From: Candidatus Saccharimonadota bacterium
GTDB lineage: Bacteria > Patescibacteriota > Saccharimonadia > Saccharimonadales > Saccharimonadaceae
Assembly (NCBI GenBank): GCA_905372785.1
Contig: CAJPQG010000001.1
Location: 62,001-126,000 of the forward strand
Direction of reading: 5' to 3'
DNA: 64,000 bases
The notes beneath the pieces are model-generated. The model did no database searches, was not told where the DNA came from, and saw only the letters and a program-made list of their open reading frames with translations. Both the position numbers and the translations under genes were made by a program. Shown here one piece after another: positions 49,081 through 58,507 of the stretch. The stretch's first letter is position 1, and every line of letters starts with the position of its first letter.

Positions 49081-50268
49081 TTAGTTTAATGCAGTGATTG
49101 CTGATGTATCTTGGATGTAGGGTAAAAATTCATCTGGAAAAGGAGACTTGACGGTCACCTCCTCGCCCTGCATGTTGGTAAAGGTAAGCTGCAGCGCGTG
49201 GAGCATCAGCCGATCCGAATGGTTCCCTGTTCCATAGACAGGGTCGCCTACAATTGGTGTACCAAGGTATGCTAGGTGAACGCGCAACTGGTGTGTGCGG
49301 CCTGTTTTTGGAAATAATAGCACAGTGCTATAGCCGTTGCGTGTTGAGATAACGCGGTAGCGTGTTTGTGCTGATTTTCCGCGGCTATCAGCTCGGAATG
49401 TGCTTGGTTTTTTGGGGTTACGCGCAATAGGCACGTCGATAATAGCCTCGGGTTGTGGCAATGTTCCCTGCACGACGGCTACATATACTTTTTGTACGCG
49501 TCTGCTCGCGAATTGGCGCTGCAACTCAGCTACCGCCTCTTTGGTGCGCCCGCCGACAATAACTCCAGAGGTTGCTCGGTCAAGGCGATGCACAATACCA
49601 GTGCGGTCGCTACGATCATCCGACAAATAGTGTGTTTCAAAGAAATCTTTAACGGTGTATTCTGGCATAATGCCACCTTTGGCGTGCGTTAGCATGCCTG
49701 CAGGTTTAGACACAGCCATAATTTGGTTATCGCTGTATAACACCGGTAGCGCAACTTTTTCTTGCGCAGACTCTGGCATGGTGATCACGATAGTGTCATG
49801 CGGATGAACCTCGGTGCGTGGTGTGTGCACCACAGAGCCATTTACCTGCACGTGACCAGCTTTGATGTGCTTTTGCCAGTTACTGCGTGAAAGCTCTGGG
49901 TGACGTTGAGAAACTAGTATATCGAGACGCATAGTGGTTGGGGTCGCTTTATAGAGATACACTTCTTTTCCTTTGTACGGCATACCATACGCGGTAAAAT
50001 CTGTTTCTTTAGGATTCCGTACGAGCGATCCAGACTGTTCACCGTATGCTGCTGCGACGCTTAGGCTAGCCGTTGACTCGTTATCTTCAATTTCATCATC
50101 ATGAATGATGTAGTAATGATTTTTCTGATAGACAAACGCTACGATAGTGCTATGATCAGCCGGTGCGCGACTTTGTACGTAGCTAATGTCTCGTTGGCCT
50201 GTTTGATCAGTCGCCAGGCCAAACAAACGCAAAATAGCGACAATATCCCTGGTCGTATACTTTATCAT
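49081..50268 (-). CDS. RluA-family pseudouridine synthase with N-terminal extension
   Basis: 395 aa. S4-type RNA-binding domain about 112-170 (RLDILVSQRHPELSRSNWQKHI), then the catalytic domain with GIVHRLDRATSGV (catalytic aspartate in HRLDRxTSG), and GRTHQLRVHLAYLGTPIVGDPVYG. The first 110 residues precede the S4 domain and match nothing I know; they are acidic in the middle (HDDEIEDNESTAS). Its start overlaps trpS (ATGA). Confidence 0.92.
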   Translation of the reverse strand: MIKYTTRDIVAILRLFGLATDQTGQRDISYVQSRAPADHSTIVAFVYQKNHYYIIHDDEIEDNESTASLSVAAAYGEQSGSLVRNPKETDFTAYGMPYKGKEVYLYKATPTTMRLDILVSQRHPELSRSNWQKHIKAGHVQVNGSVVHTPRTEVHPHDTIVITMPESAQEKVALPVLYSDNQIMAVSKPAGMLTHAKGGIMPEYTVKDFFETHYLSDDRSDRTGIVHRLDRATSGVIVGGRTKEAVAELQRQFASRRVQKVYVAVVQGTLPQPEAIIDVPIARNPKKPSTFRADSRGKSAQTRYRVISTRNGYSTVLLFPKTGRTHQLRVHLAYLGTPIVGDPVYGTGNHSDRLMLHALQLTFTNMQGEEVTVKSPFPDEFLPYIQDTSAITALN

Positions 50269-51299
50269 GCTCGTAGCCCTACAGCTTTCTGGACGCGAAG
50301 TAGGGTGTCCTCTGCTACAGGTCGTACAGCCTCTTCCGAGGTTGTGAGCGCTGTTTCTATTGTCTTGTCGTCAACTAGTGCTAGTCGCTGCTGGAATTCG
50401 GCCAAAAATGCAGCGACAGCATCCGCAACGATGCGCTTAAAATCACCGTAGCGTTGTTGCCCTGCAAATTCAGCAGCTACGTCAGCTAAGGGCTGCTGAC
50501 GAATGATGCTTAGTAGCTCAAGCAGGTTGCTAATGCCCGGCTGCTGTACGGGGTCGTAGGCGATAGCTCCTAGGCTGTCGGTTGTCGCTGACATAATTTT
50601 CTTATGGGCAGCTTTTGGTGAATCACTCAGGAAAATAACGCCCTTACCCGACTCATCCGATTTGCTCATTTTTTTGGTAGGATGCTGCAAATCCATGATG
50701 CGTAGGCCCTTTTGACGCCCAAAGAAGGCATGCTGCTCGTAAACAGGCTTTGGCACCTGCAAAATAGCACCGAATTTTTTATTAATCCTTTCTGCTATAT
50801 CGCGCGCAAATTCTAGGTGCTGAGTTTGGTCATCGCCCACAGGCACATAGCTTGCGTTATAGAGCAAAATGTCACTAGCCATCAATACTGGATAGTTGAA
50901 CAATCCAACCGTTACGCGGTCACCGCCTAGTGAGGCGGATTTATCCTTAAACTGTGTCATGCGGCTCATTTCGCCAAACCCTGTAAAGCAATCTAAAATC
51001 CAGGTGAGCTCGCTATGCGCAGGAATATAACTTTGACGATACAGATGCACATTTGGGTGTGAAACCGGGAGGCCGGCAGCTATAAAAATACGTGCGTTAT
51101 GCATGATTTGTTTTTGTAGTTCAGTGTGATCAATCGGTGTCGTAAAGCTATGCAAGTCGGGGATGAACATATTAATAGTAAAATCATCAGCCCGCTGCTG
51201 CGCCATACGCACCGTTGGTAAGATGGCGCCAAAATAGTTACCCAGTGTTAGGTCGTTATTTGCGCGCACCCCTGTCAGAATTGTTGGCTGTATACTCAT
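50265..51299 (-). CDS. trpS: Tryptophanyl-tRNA synthetase
   Basis: 344 aa from ATG 51299. Class I features: TLGNYFGAI as the HIGH-type motif, PVGDDQTQHLEFARDIAERIN, and KKMSKSDESGKG. The frame is open to 51326, but TATAAT (51307-51312) ends 7 nt before this ATG, so a leaderless mRNA is likely. Confidence 0.96.
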   Translation of the reverse strand: MSIQPTILTGVRANNDLTLGNYFGAILPTVRMAQQRADDFTINMFIPDLHSFTTPIDHTELQKQIMHNARIFIAAGLPVSHPNVHLYRQSYIPAHSELTWILDCFTGFGEMSRMTQFKDKSASLGGDRVTVGLFNYPVLMASDILLYNASYVPVGDDQTQHLEFARDIAERINKKFGAILQVPKPVYEQHAFFGRQKGLRIMDLQHPTKKMSKSDESGKGVIFLSDSPKAAHKKIMSATTDSLGAIAYDPVQQPGISNLLELLSIIRQQPLADVAAEFAGQQRYGDFKRIVADAVAAFLAEFQQRLALVDDKTIETALTTSEEAVRPVAEDTLLRVQKAVGLRA

Positions 51300-51361
51300 G
51301 TAGTTTATTATATCAGGTGACGCCACGGGCGCGATAATGATTTACCTTCGGGATAGATATA

Positions 51362-52249
51362 TTATTTGCTGGCAGCTGCGTAATGGTTAATTTCTTGCAC
51401 AATTGTGCGGGCGTAGTGTGGCGCACCAATGCCATGCTGGGCGTACACTTCTCGAAACCGTGACTGAGGATTAGCCGTCGCGACATCTCGCAAATACTGT
51501 CGAATGACAACCGGATCATACCGCCCATGAATAAGTGTAAAAGGTAAATGTAAGCCACAAAGATCTCGCGTGGCAGTTTGATTAATAATACTACCGCGAA
51601 GAGAGGCAATAAAAGGAATTAAATACGTGTCGTCAATACTGAACTCTTGCCCAAGCAGCCCAAGCGAGCGGACTCTGCGTGCTATTGAGACGAGTTTATC
51701 TGGGTTGTCGATTAGATAGGTGTATAGCGCAATGAGCCGCTTTTCTTGGGTGGCTGCCCTGCTCTTTGCCGAGGTTGGTGTCTTTTGTTCGGTAGGTAGC
51801 CGAGTTTCTCCTTGTGGGTATAGTGGAGGGCTACAGAGTACCATGGCTCGTATGGAATGGCTCTGTCGTTTTGCTAGTTCAGTTGCAACCAGCGCTCCCA
51901 TTGAATGGCCCACCACAATCAGATTTTTCTTAGCACCTTTACGAAATAGTGTCGCAGCAACAGCTCGAGCCTGCACAGCAACGTTATACTGTTGACGCTG
52001 TGGTGCTGGACTTTGCCCATGGCCGAGCAGATCTAGTGATATAACACGATACGATTTTGGCAGTCGACGTACAATGGGCTCCCACGTGTCAGTATTATCA
52101 CCAATTCCATGCAGAAGCACGATGGTCGTAGCTGGCTTATTTTTAGTAGCCGGCTCCTGAATATGTGCATGAAGCAGATACGGAAACCGTAAGAAATTAT
52201 GTAGCGTACGGCTCAAAATCGTATCAACATGAGAAACCTGGTGAGACAT
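51362..52249 (-). CDS. Alpha/beta-hydrolase
   Basis: 295 aa. Oxyanion region VLLHGIGDNTDTW, nucleophile elbow VVGHSMGAL (serine), acid in IHGRYDPVV, and histidine near YAQHGIGAPHYAR. No signal peptide. The substrate is unknown. TATAAT (52259-52264) lies 9 nt before the ATG without a ribosome binding site. Confidence 0.9.
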   Translation of the reverse strand: MSHQVSHVDTILSRTLHNFLRFPYLLHAHIQEPATKNKPATTIVLLHGIGDNTDTWEPIVRRLPKSYRVISLDLLGHGQSPAPQRQQYNVAVQARAVAATLFRKGAKKNLIVVGHSMGALVATELAKRQSHSIRAMVLCSPPLYPQGETRLPTEQKTPTSAKSRAATQEKRLIALYTYLIDNPDKLVSIARRVRSLGLLGQEFSIDDTYLIPFIASLRGSIINQTATRDLCGLHLPFTLIHGRYDPVVIRQYLRDVATANPQSRFREVYAQHGIGAPHYARTIVQEINHYAAASK

Positions 52250-52287
52250 AATAACTTAATTATACTATACGCTTCATATACAAAGCA

Positions 52288-52307
52288 GCCCCGCATTACT
52301 GCGGGGC
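52288..52307 (-). terminator. Terminator of the rpsM...rpsI operon
   Basis: GCCCCGCA/TGCGGGGC perfect stem with a 4-nt loop; TGCTTTG follows on the minus strand. Confidence 0.8.
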
Positions 52308-52331
52308 CTACGTAACAACAAGTGATAACGC

Positions 52332-52730
52332 TTAACGCTTTGAGAACTGCTCGCGCTTACGTGCTGAGCGAAGTCCGTATTTCTTACGCTCTTTCTCGCG
52401 TGGGTCGCGTGAAAGAAGGTCTGCCTTCTTAAGAGCTGGTCGTAGATCGCTGTGTCCAACGGTCAGTGCCTTAGCAATTGCAAGCTTAATGGCATCTACC
52501 TGGCCAGCCAGACCGCCACCTGCTACACGCACGGTAATATCAAAATCTTTTTGTTTACCAGCGAGTGTCAGTGGATCAAGTACTTCTGAAAGCAATGTTT
52601 GGTTGCCACAGAGGTAGTCTAGTGCAGGCTTGTCGTTAATAGTCAGCTCACCCTTGCCCGCGTATAGGCGAGCACGAGCAGTCGCGCTTTTGCGTCGACC
52701 AAGACCATAAAAGTAAGTCTTCTCTGCCAT
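52332..52730 (-). CDS. rpsI: 30S ribosomal protein S9
   Basis: 132 aa with GLGRRKSATARARL and the C-terminal KKYGLRSARKREQFSKR that reaches the P-site tRNA. Two nt behind rplM. Confidence 0.97.
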   Translation of the reverse strand: MAEKTYFYGLGRRKSATARARLYAGKGELTINDKPALDYLCGNQTLLSEVLDPLTLAGKQKDFDITVRVAGGGLAGQVDAIKLAIAKALTVGHSDLRPALKKADLLSRDPREKERKKYGLRSARKREQFSKR

Positions 52731-52732
52731 AA

Positions 52733-53164
52733 TTATCGTACCTCAACTTTCTCTGGGTTTTGTGCTACATGAGCATGTTCACTTCCAGCGAAAACGCGCA
52801 AACGCTTCATGCGCTCAGCCTGTAGTTTATTCTTTGGAAGCATGCCGCGTACTGCATTCTCAACAATGCGCTCTGGGAACTTCTCGCGAACTTCTTCAAG
52901 GCGTGCATCTTTGATTCCACCAGGGAATCCAGTGTGATGGTAGTATGTCTTTGCAGTCTCTTTATTGCCAGTTACTACAGCTTTGCCTGCATTGATTACG
53001 ATAACGTAGTCGCCACCATCAGTGTGCGGAGTGTAGCTTGGCTTGTATTTACCAGTGAGGTAGGTTGCGATTTGCGTTGCAACGCGGCCAAGAGGTGCTT
53101 CTGCAGCATCAATGAGAATCCAACGACGCTGTACTTCAGTCGGTTTTTGTGAAAAAGTTTTCAT
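52733..53164 (-). CDS. rplM: 50S ribosomal protein L13
   Basis: 143 aa. WILIDAAEAPLGRVATQIA and the VENAVRGMLPKNKL block are typical. Stop/start contact with rplQ. Confidence 0.97.
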   Translation of the reverse strand: MKTFSQKPTEVQRRWILIDAAEAPLGRVATQIATYLTGKYKPSYTPHTDGGDYVIVINAGKAVVTGNKETAKTYYHHTGFPGGIKDARLEEVREKFPERIVENAVRGMLPKNKLQAERMKRLRVFAGSEHAHVAQNPEKVEVR

Positions 53165-53553
53165 TATGCCTCTCCCTCTTTAGCTGGCGCCGAGATATCA
53201 TCAACAAACTCAACTACAGCAAGCTGTGCACCGTCACCGACGCGCAGTCGGGTTCGCTCAACACGTACGTGTCCGCTGGTGCGGTGAGCGAGCTTTGGTG
53301 CAATCTCGTCTACAAGCTTAAATGCTGCAGCTTGTGTTGATAGTTTGGCGATTACCTGGCGGCGGTTGTGTAGGTCGCCTTTTTTCGCTTTAGTGATTAC
53401 TTTTTCAATGTAGCGCTTCAGTTCCTTGGCTTTTGGCAATGTTGTCTCAATACGACCATGCTCTACTAGGCTGGTAGCCAGACCCTTCATCAGAGCACGG
53501 CGCTGATCACGCTCGCGGCCGAACTTGCGCCCTTTATATCCATGTCGGTGCAT
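53164..53553 (-). CDS. rplQ: 50S ribosomal protein L17
   Basis: 129 aa. MHRHGYKGRKFGRERDQRRAL at the start is the family signature. Follows rpoA as usual. Confidence 0.97.
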   Translation of the reverse strand: MHRHGYKGRKFGRERDQRRALMKGLATSLVEHGRIETTLPKAKELKRYIEKVITKAKKGDLHNRRQVIAKLSTQAAAFKLVDEIAPKLAHRTSGHVRVERTRLRVGDGAQLAVVEFVDDISAPAKEGEA

Positions 53554-53556
53554 CGA

Positions 53557-54483
53557 TTATAGCTCCAGTTCTGCTAGTTTATCTTTAACTTCATCAAGGG
53601 CCTTTGACCCAAATCCCTTTAGCTCGCGAAGATCTTGCTCGCTAAGAGTTACGAGATCATACACAGTACGAATGTCGTTGTTAATTAGCGCATTAGCGGT
53701 ACGCGATGATAGATCGAGGTCTTCAATTGGTGTATTAAGCTCGCTCTCGTCATTCTGCTGCTGCGGCTGTACAAGTGCTGGCGCAGCTTCAACGCGCGTA
53801 CTTCCAGCAAGTGCTTCATACTGGTTGACCAGAATTGCTGCAGCTTCTTCGAACGCATCTTTTGGCGACATTGTGCCGTCAGTATCAACGGTAAGCGTTA
53901 GCTTATCGAGGTTAGTCTCTTGTCCAACGCGGGTACCACCAACCTTGTAGCGTACGCGAAGTACTGGGCTAAAGACTGCGTCTACAGCAATCATATCGCT
54001 GTGGAGGCGGTCCACTGTTGAATCCTCAATAGTGAGATAACCGCGGCCGGCTTCAGCGACAAAGTCGATAACAACCGAGCCATTTGGGTCATCAACAGTT
54101 GCAATAATCTGCTCTGGGTTAACAATCTCAACATCGGCAGTTGTCTGAATATCACCAGCCAAGATTGGGCCACTACCGTGCTTTTCAAGGCGCAGCTCAA
54201 CAGGCTCATCTGTTAATACACGCAAGCGAATATTCTTGATGTTGAGCATGATATCTACAACATCTTCTTTAATACCTTCAATTGCCGTAAATTCATGGGT
54301 TGCCCCCTGAATGCGAAAGGCAACAATTGCCCCACCGCGAACACTAGATAGAAGTACGCGGCGTAGACTGTTTCCTAATGTGTTACCGTAGCCTGCTTGC
54401 AATGGCTCGATAGTGAAGGTTGCGCTTTCGTTAGTGTGCTCTTCGACGCTGGCAAGCGTCGGATTATAAATCGCTTTTGACAT
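53557..54483 (-). CDS. rpoA: RNA polymerase alpha subunit
   Basis: 308 aa. N-terminal assembly domain (FTIEPLQAGYGNTLGNSLRRVLL, EGIKEDVVDIMLNIK) to about residue 225, Gln/Asn-rich linker, and a C-terminal DNA-binding domain about 245-308 with the helix-hairpin-helix LKGFGSKALDEVKDKL. Confidence 0.98.
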   Translation of the reverse strand: MSKAIYNPTLASVEEHTNESATFTIEPLQAGYGNTLGNSLRRVLLSSVRGGAIVAFRIQGATHEFTAIEGIKEDVVDIMLNIKNIRLRVLTDEPVELRLEKHGSGPILAGDIQTTADVEIVNPEQIIATVDDPNGSVVIDFVAEAGRGYLTIEDSTVDRLHSDMIAVDAVFSPVLRVRYKVGGTRVGQETNLDKLTLTVDTDGTMSPKDAFEEAAAILVNQYEALAGSTRVEAAPALVQPQQQNDESELNTPIEDLDLSSRTANALINNDIRTVYDLVTLSEQDLRELKGFGSKALDEVKDKLAELEL

Positions 54484-54505
54484 AACGGTTTGTTGCTCCC
54501 TTGTC

Positions 54506-55132
54506 CTATCGTGAGTAGTACTCGACGATCAGCTGTTCGTTGATATTTGCCTCAGCTTCTTCACGTTTTGGTAACCCAACGATTTCAATCTTCAGGTTTT
54601 TAATGTCTCCCTTGAGCCAGCTTAGTGGAGCTTGCTCGGTGTTGCCATGAATGTCGTTGATAGCTGCAAAATATGCAGACTTGGTGCTCTTTGGGCGAAC
54701 AGTCAATACGTCACCAGCTTTCAAACGAATTGAAGGAATGTCGACGCGACGACCGTTGAGCTCAAAGTGACCGTGGCTCACGAGCTGACGTGCAGCGCGG
54801 CGGCTAGTTGCAAAACCAGCGCGGTATACTGCGTTGTCAATACGGCGCTCAAGAAGCTGCAATAGCAGCTCACCAGGTAGCACACCGTGACCACTTGCGC
54901 GGTTAGCCTCGTTCATCAAACGAGCAAATTGCTTCTCAACAAGACCATAAATGCGGCGAACCTTCTGCTTTTCGCGAAGCTGCGTTGCATAGAGGCTTGG
55001 CTTACCCTGACGGCTGTGTGCGTGCTGACCAGGAATACCAGTCTTGTGCGCAAGTACCTTGTTCGCTTTAGGGTGAAGAGCATATCCTTCACGACGGCTC
55101 TGCTTTACAATCGGAGATGTATCACGTGCCAT
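54506..55132 (-). CDS. rpsD: 30S ribosomal protein S4 (cysteine-free)
   Basis: 208 aa. S4 domain with LERRIDNAVYRAGFATSRRAARQLVSHGH. The N-terminal zinc-type cysteines are absent. Bacterial S4 can repress the alpha operon. Confidence 0.97.
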   Translation of the reverse strand: MARDTSPIVKQSRREGYALHPKANKVLAHKTGIPGQHAHSRQGKPSLYATQLREKQKVRRIYGLVEKQFARLMNEANRASGHGVLPGELLLQLLERRIDNAVYRAGFATSRRAARQLVSHGHFELNGRRVDIPSIRLKAGDVLTVRPKSTKSAYFAAINDIHGNTEQAPLSWLKGDIKNLKIEIVGLPKREEAEANINEQLIVEYYSR

Positions 55133-55135
55133 AAC

Positions 55136-55528
55136 TTAAGCCCTCCTTGCCTTGCGTGGGCGCACACCACCGTGTGGTACACCAGTCACATCTTTAATAC
55201 TTTCTACTGAGATATTGAACGCACCCACCGCACGAATTGCAGCTTCACGTCCGAGTCCAACACCTTTAACAAAAACGTCTACAGACTTAAGGCCATACAG
55301 GGCAGTAACCTGCTCTGCTGCTTTTTCTGCAGCAACCTGAGATGCATATGCCGTGCCTTTTTTACCACCACGGAATCCACATGAACCAGCACTTGCTGCT
55401 GCGAGCGCGTTACCCTTCTTGTCTGTAAAGGTAATGATTGTGTTGTTAAATGTTGCTTGTACATGCATCTGACCAGCAGGAACTGATCGACGCTGCTTTT
55501 TTCGACTAGAAGTCTTATTATCTGCCAT
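55136..55528 (-). CDS. rpsK: 30S ribosomal protein S11
   Basis: 130 aa. VQATFNNTIITFTDKKGNAL, SSGSCGFRG-like block (SAGSCGFRGGKKGTAYA), and the end GVPHGGVRPRKARRA. Confidence 0.97.
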   Translation of the reverse strand: MADNKTSSRKKQRRSVPAGQMHVQATFNNTIITFTDKKGNALAAASAGSCGFRGGKKGTAYASQVAAEKAAEQVTALYGLKSVDVFVKGVGLGREAAIRAVGAFNISVESIKDVTGVPHGGVRPRKARRA

Positions 55529-55549
55529 TGTCTATCCTTTCTTCCTACT

Positions 55550-55936
55550 TTACGTCTTTGATGCTGCCTTTGGTTGAGTACCCCCAACCGAAATAGCGCG
55601 GCCCTTACGAGTTCGTGCGTTCGTACGAGTACGCTGTCCTTTAGTTGGCAATCCTGCCTTGTGGCGAAGCCCGCGGTAGGCGTTTACATCCTTCAAACGC
55701 TTGATATTATTAGTCACCAAGCGCTGGAGATCACCTTCCACGGTGTAGTTCGCGTCAATAATTTCGCGAATTTTCTGTTCTTCAGCCTCGGTGAGATCTT
55801 TCACCCGAGTGGTCGGCTCAACGTTAGCCGCCGCAAGGATGTCTCGAGCAAACTTCGGACCGATACCATAAATATAGGTAAGTGCGATCTGAACCTGCTT
55901 CTCTGATGGGATAACTACCCCAGCAATTCGAGCCAT
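55550..55936 (-). CDS. rpsM: 30S ribosomal protein S13
   Basis: 128 aa. MARIAGVVIPSEKQVQIALTYIYGIG start, RGLRHKAGLPTKGQRTRTNARTRKG end region. Confidence 0.97.
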   Translation of the reverse strand: MARIAGVVIPSEKQVQIALTYIYGIGPKFARDILAAANVEPTTRVKDLTEAEEQKIREIIDANYTVEGDLQRLVTNNIKRLKDVNAYRGLRHKAGLPTKGQRTRTNARTRKGRAISVGGTQPKAASKT

Positions 55937-55938
55937 AC

Positions 55939-56055
55939 TTAACCCTGCCTTTGCTTATTCTTAGGTTTTTTCTTATTGATGACGCGCAAGCGACCTTTAC
56001 GGCGCACTAGCTGATCATCGGGACTGATTTTTTTGACACTCGCACGAACTTTCAT
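55939..56055 (-). CDS. rpmJ: 50S ribosomal protein L36 (cysteine-free)
   Basis: 38 aa: starts MKVRASVKKISPDDQ, then RRKGRLRVI and ends KNKQRQG. The usual zinc ligands (C-x2-C-x12-C-x4-H) are replaced by Ser, Asp, Asn and Asn, so it cannot hold zinc. Located between infA and rpsM as expected. Confidence 0.94.
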   Translation of the reverse strand: MKVRASVKKISPDDQLVRRKGRLRVINKKKPKNKQRQG

Positions 56056-56085
56056 GAGCGATAAAAAACTCCTTCTCCCTTAAAA

Positions 56086-56310
56086 TTAATCTTTAAGACG
56101 GAAGGTGATTCGACCCTTTGTAAGATCGTAAGGGGTCATCTCAACTTCCACCCTGTCGCCCGGAACTAGACGGATATAATGCTTACGCATCTTGCCGCTA
56201 ATATGGGCTATAATACTATGGCCGTTCTCCAGTTCAACCTTAAACTGAGCATTTGGCAATGCTTCCACCACCTTCCCAGTCATTTTGATCACTTCCTTTT
56301 GTCCAGCCAT
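56086..56310 (-). CDS. infA: Translation initiation factor IF-1
   Basis: 74 aa OB-fold protein: TGKVVEALPNAQFKVELENGH, ISGKMRKHYIRLVPGDRVEVEMTPYDLTKGRI. Own promoter at 56326-56354 and GGAGAAC site. Usual adk and map genes upstream are absent. Confidence 0.97.
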   Translation of the reverse strand: MAGQKEVIKMTGKVVEALPNAQFKVELENGHSIIAHISGKMRKHYIRLVPGDRVEVEMTPYDLTKGRITFRLKD

Positions 56311-56325
56311 ATGTTACAGTTCTCC

Positions 56326-56354
56326 ATTATACCTTATTATCTCTCTATTCACAA
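56326..56354 (-). promoter_or_regulatory. infA operon promoter
   Basis: TTGTGA (56349-56354), 17 bp, TATAAT (56326-56331). Confidence 0.75.
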
Positions 56355-56432
56355 GCAGTTTTTGTTTGTGAGAAAATACCTTCACTAGTATACTCTGGTT
56401 ACTATAAAAAATATAGACTATTACAACACAAA

Positions 56433-56459
56433 TCCCCTTAAGAATACATCTTAAGGGGA
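56433..56459 (-). terminator. secY terminator
   Basis: TCCCCTTAAGA/TCTTAAGGGGA perfect 11-bp stem with a 5-nt loop, followed on the minus strand by TTTGTG. Confidence 0.8.
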
Positions 56460-56482
56460 CAAGTATATACACCAGGTAGGAG

Positions 56483-57898
56483 CTACTTGTAATCGTCGTA
56501 TGTCACCATAAGCGCACGACTATTGAGCTGGCGCAATGATTCAAGCGCAACAGTTACCACAATCAGTAGTCCTGTTCCACCAATGCTGAGGTTCGCGTTC
56601 TGGATACCCGCCAGATGATACAGAATGTAATCTCCGATAAATGGCATAAGTGAAATGAATCCAAGAGCTAACGCACCAAATAGTGTAAGACGATTAACAG
56701 TCTTGCTTAGGAATTGCTCAGTTTGCTGGCCAGGACGAACACCTTCAACAAAGCCACCCTGTTTTTGTAGATTCTCTGCAACCTCACTAGCGTTGAAAGC
56801 AACAACACTTGTATAGAAGAAGGTAAACAGTACTACCAACACAAAGTACATAGCTGGGTAGAAAAAGGCCTGCGCAGTCTGTCCGGTAAATTCACCAGGG
56901 TTTGGTGACTGGAACCAAGTGATAAGAATATTAGCAAATTCGGTAAGGTTTTGGTTACCACTACGCAGCATCAACTGGCCGACAAAGGCTGGCAAACTCA
57001 TGATAGCGACAGCGAAGATAACCGGGATAACACCAGCGGTAATTAACTTAATAGGCAAGATACTCTTAACGCCACCATAGCTACTATTGCCACGCACACG
57101 CTTGGCATAATTAATAACAATAACTCGCTGAGCTTCATTAATTTTAACTAGAATGTATAGCGAAGCTAGTCCTAGAATTGCGATAGCAAGGGCTACCCAT
57201 AGTGCGGTTGGGTTGACTGGCAGCGTAAACCAACCAAAAACATTAAGTGTACCTGAAGAAGTATCAAACAGCGACCCGGTGATTGTACCAAACATAGCTG
57301 GCACCTGGCTAATAATACCGGCAAAAATCAAGATACTCAAACCATTACCAATTCCTTGTTCGGTGATAAGCTCACCAAACCACATCAGTAGCACCGAACC
57401 CGCAGTCATTGCAGTAACTGCAACGATCCATTGGAACAGACTAGTGTCACCAAGGCTGGTTGTGTTACTTTGAAGCACCGACTGTTGCAATAGAAAGATA
57501 AATGCGATTGACTGGATAACAGCAAGTGGCACCGACAAAATACGAGTCCACTGCTGAATTTTGCGACGCCCCGATTCACCATCTTTATGAATCTCCTCAA
57601 GGCGTGGGTGTGCTTTTGTCAGTAGCTGCAAGATAATGCTTGCGGTAATAAATGGACTTAGCCCAACTAGGATGATTGAGAAGCTAGTAAGGCCGCCTCC
57701 CATTAGAATATTCATAAATCCGCCAAAGCCTTGCGAGCCAATGATCGATGACATGACCTCTTTTAGCTGTGCCGGTTCTGCGAGCGGTACAGGGACGTGG
57801 GCCAAGAAACGATACACGACGATAATGCCAAGCAAGATGAATAGACGCTTGCGCATGTCCTTGTTTTTAAATGATCGGAAGATCGTTTTCCAGTTCAT
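56483..57898 (-). CDS. secY: Preprotein translocase subunit SecY
   Basis: 471 aa with ten membrane helices. Characteristic pieces: LGLSPFITASIILQLL-like (VGLSPFITASIILQLLT), EQGIGNGLSILIFAGI, RVIVINYAKRVRG, PIKLITAGVIPVIFA. It ends with its own terminator and is separated from rplO by another, so it is a monocistronic unit. Confidence 0.97.
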   Translation of the reverse strand: MNWKTIFRSFKNKDMRKRLFILLGIIVVYRFLAHVPVPLAEPAQLKEVMSSIIGSQGFGGFMNILMGGGLTSFSIILVGLSPFITASIILQLLTKAHPRLEEIHKDGESGRRKIQQWTRILSVPLAVIQSIAFIFLLQQSVLQSNTTSLGDTSLFQWIVAVTAMTAGSVLLMWFGELITEQGIGNGLSILIFAGIISQVPAMFGTITGSLFDTSSGTLNVFGWFTLPVNPTALWVALAIAILGLASLYILVKINEAQRVIVINYAKRVRGNSSYGGVKSILPIKLITAGVIPVIFAVAIMSLPAFVGQLMLRSGNQNLTEFANILITWFQSPNPGEFTGQTAQAFFYPAMYFVLVVLFTFFYTSVVAFNASEVAENLQKQGGFVEGVRPGQQTEQFLSKTVNRLTLFGALALGFISLMPFIGDYILYHLAGIQNANLSIGGTGLLIVVTVALESLRQLNSRALMVTYDDYK

Positions 57899-57990
57899 AG
57901 TAGTTCCTTATCACTTTTTTTATTCACACTGTCTATGAGGCATTTTACCACACCTTGCCCTCCAGTATAAACCCCTGTATGCAATAAAAT

Positions 57991-58022
57991 AAATAAACCC
58001 ACCTTGGAAAGCGGGTTTATTT
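57991..58022 (-). terminator. rplO terminator
   Basis: AAATAAACCC/GGGTTTATTT stem around a 12-nt loop, then ATTTTATT on the minus strand. Confidence 0.8.
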
Positions 58023-58039
58023 ATGATATTAGGCGAGAC

Positions 58040-58504
58040 TTACGCCTCTTTCTGACTCTTTGGCAATGGTACAGCTACTTTTTCAAACGAGCCGCCAGCT
58101 TTTTCAAGTGCTTCTTTTACTGAGGCACTTGCGGCTTGTACCTTCAAATCTACTTTTGCAGTCAGTTCACCACGAGCAATTACTTTTACCGTGTGGAATG
58201 GAGTTGCGATGTAGCCTTCTTCAAAAAGTAGTCCGTTATCAACAACTTTACCGTCAAAAGCGTTTAAATGATCGAGGTATACAACCTGAGCCGGTGTGCG
58301 AAGACTCTTAAATCCGCGAGCCTTTGGCACAGCCTGAGCAAGTGGTCGCTGTCCACCTTGGAACATTGCGCGAAGCTTCTTGCCGGTACGTGCGTTCTGA
58401 CCTTTGGTTCCGCGGCCAGCAGTTTTTCCCTGTCCAGCAGCAATACCACGTCCAACACGCTTTTTGTTCTTGTGTGCAGTCACTTGGAGTTCGTTGAACT
58501 TCAT
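58040..58504 (-). CDS. rplO: 50S ribosomal protein L15
   Basis: 154 aa. KRVGRGIAAGQGKTAGRGTKGQNARTG-type glycine-rich start. Directly follows rpsE, with no rpmD between. Confidence 0.97.
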   Translation of the reverse strand: MKFNELQVTAHKNKKRVGRGIAAGQGKTAGRGTKGQNARTGKKLRAMFQGGQRPLAQAVPKARGFKSLRTPAQVVYLDHLNAFDGKVVDNGLLFEEGYIATPFHTVKVIARGELTAKVDLKVQAASASVKEALEKAGGSFEKVAVPLPKSQKEA

Positions 58505-58507
58505 GGG

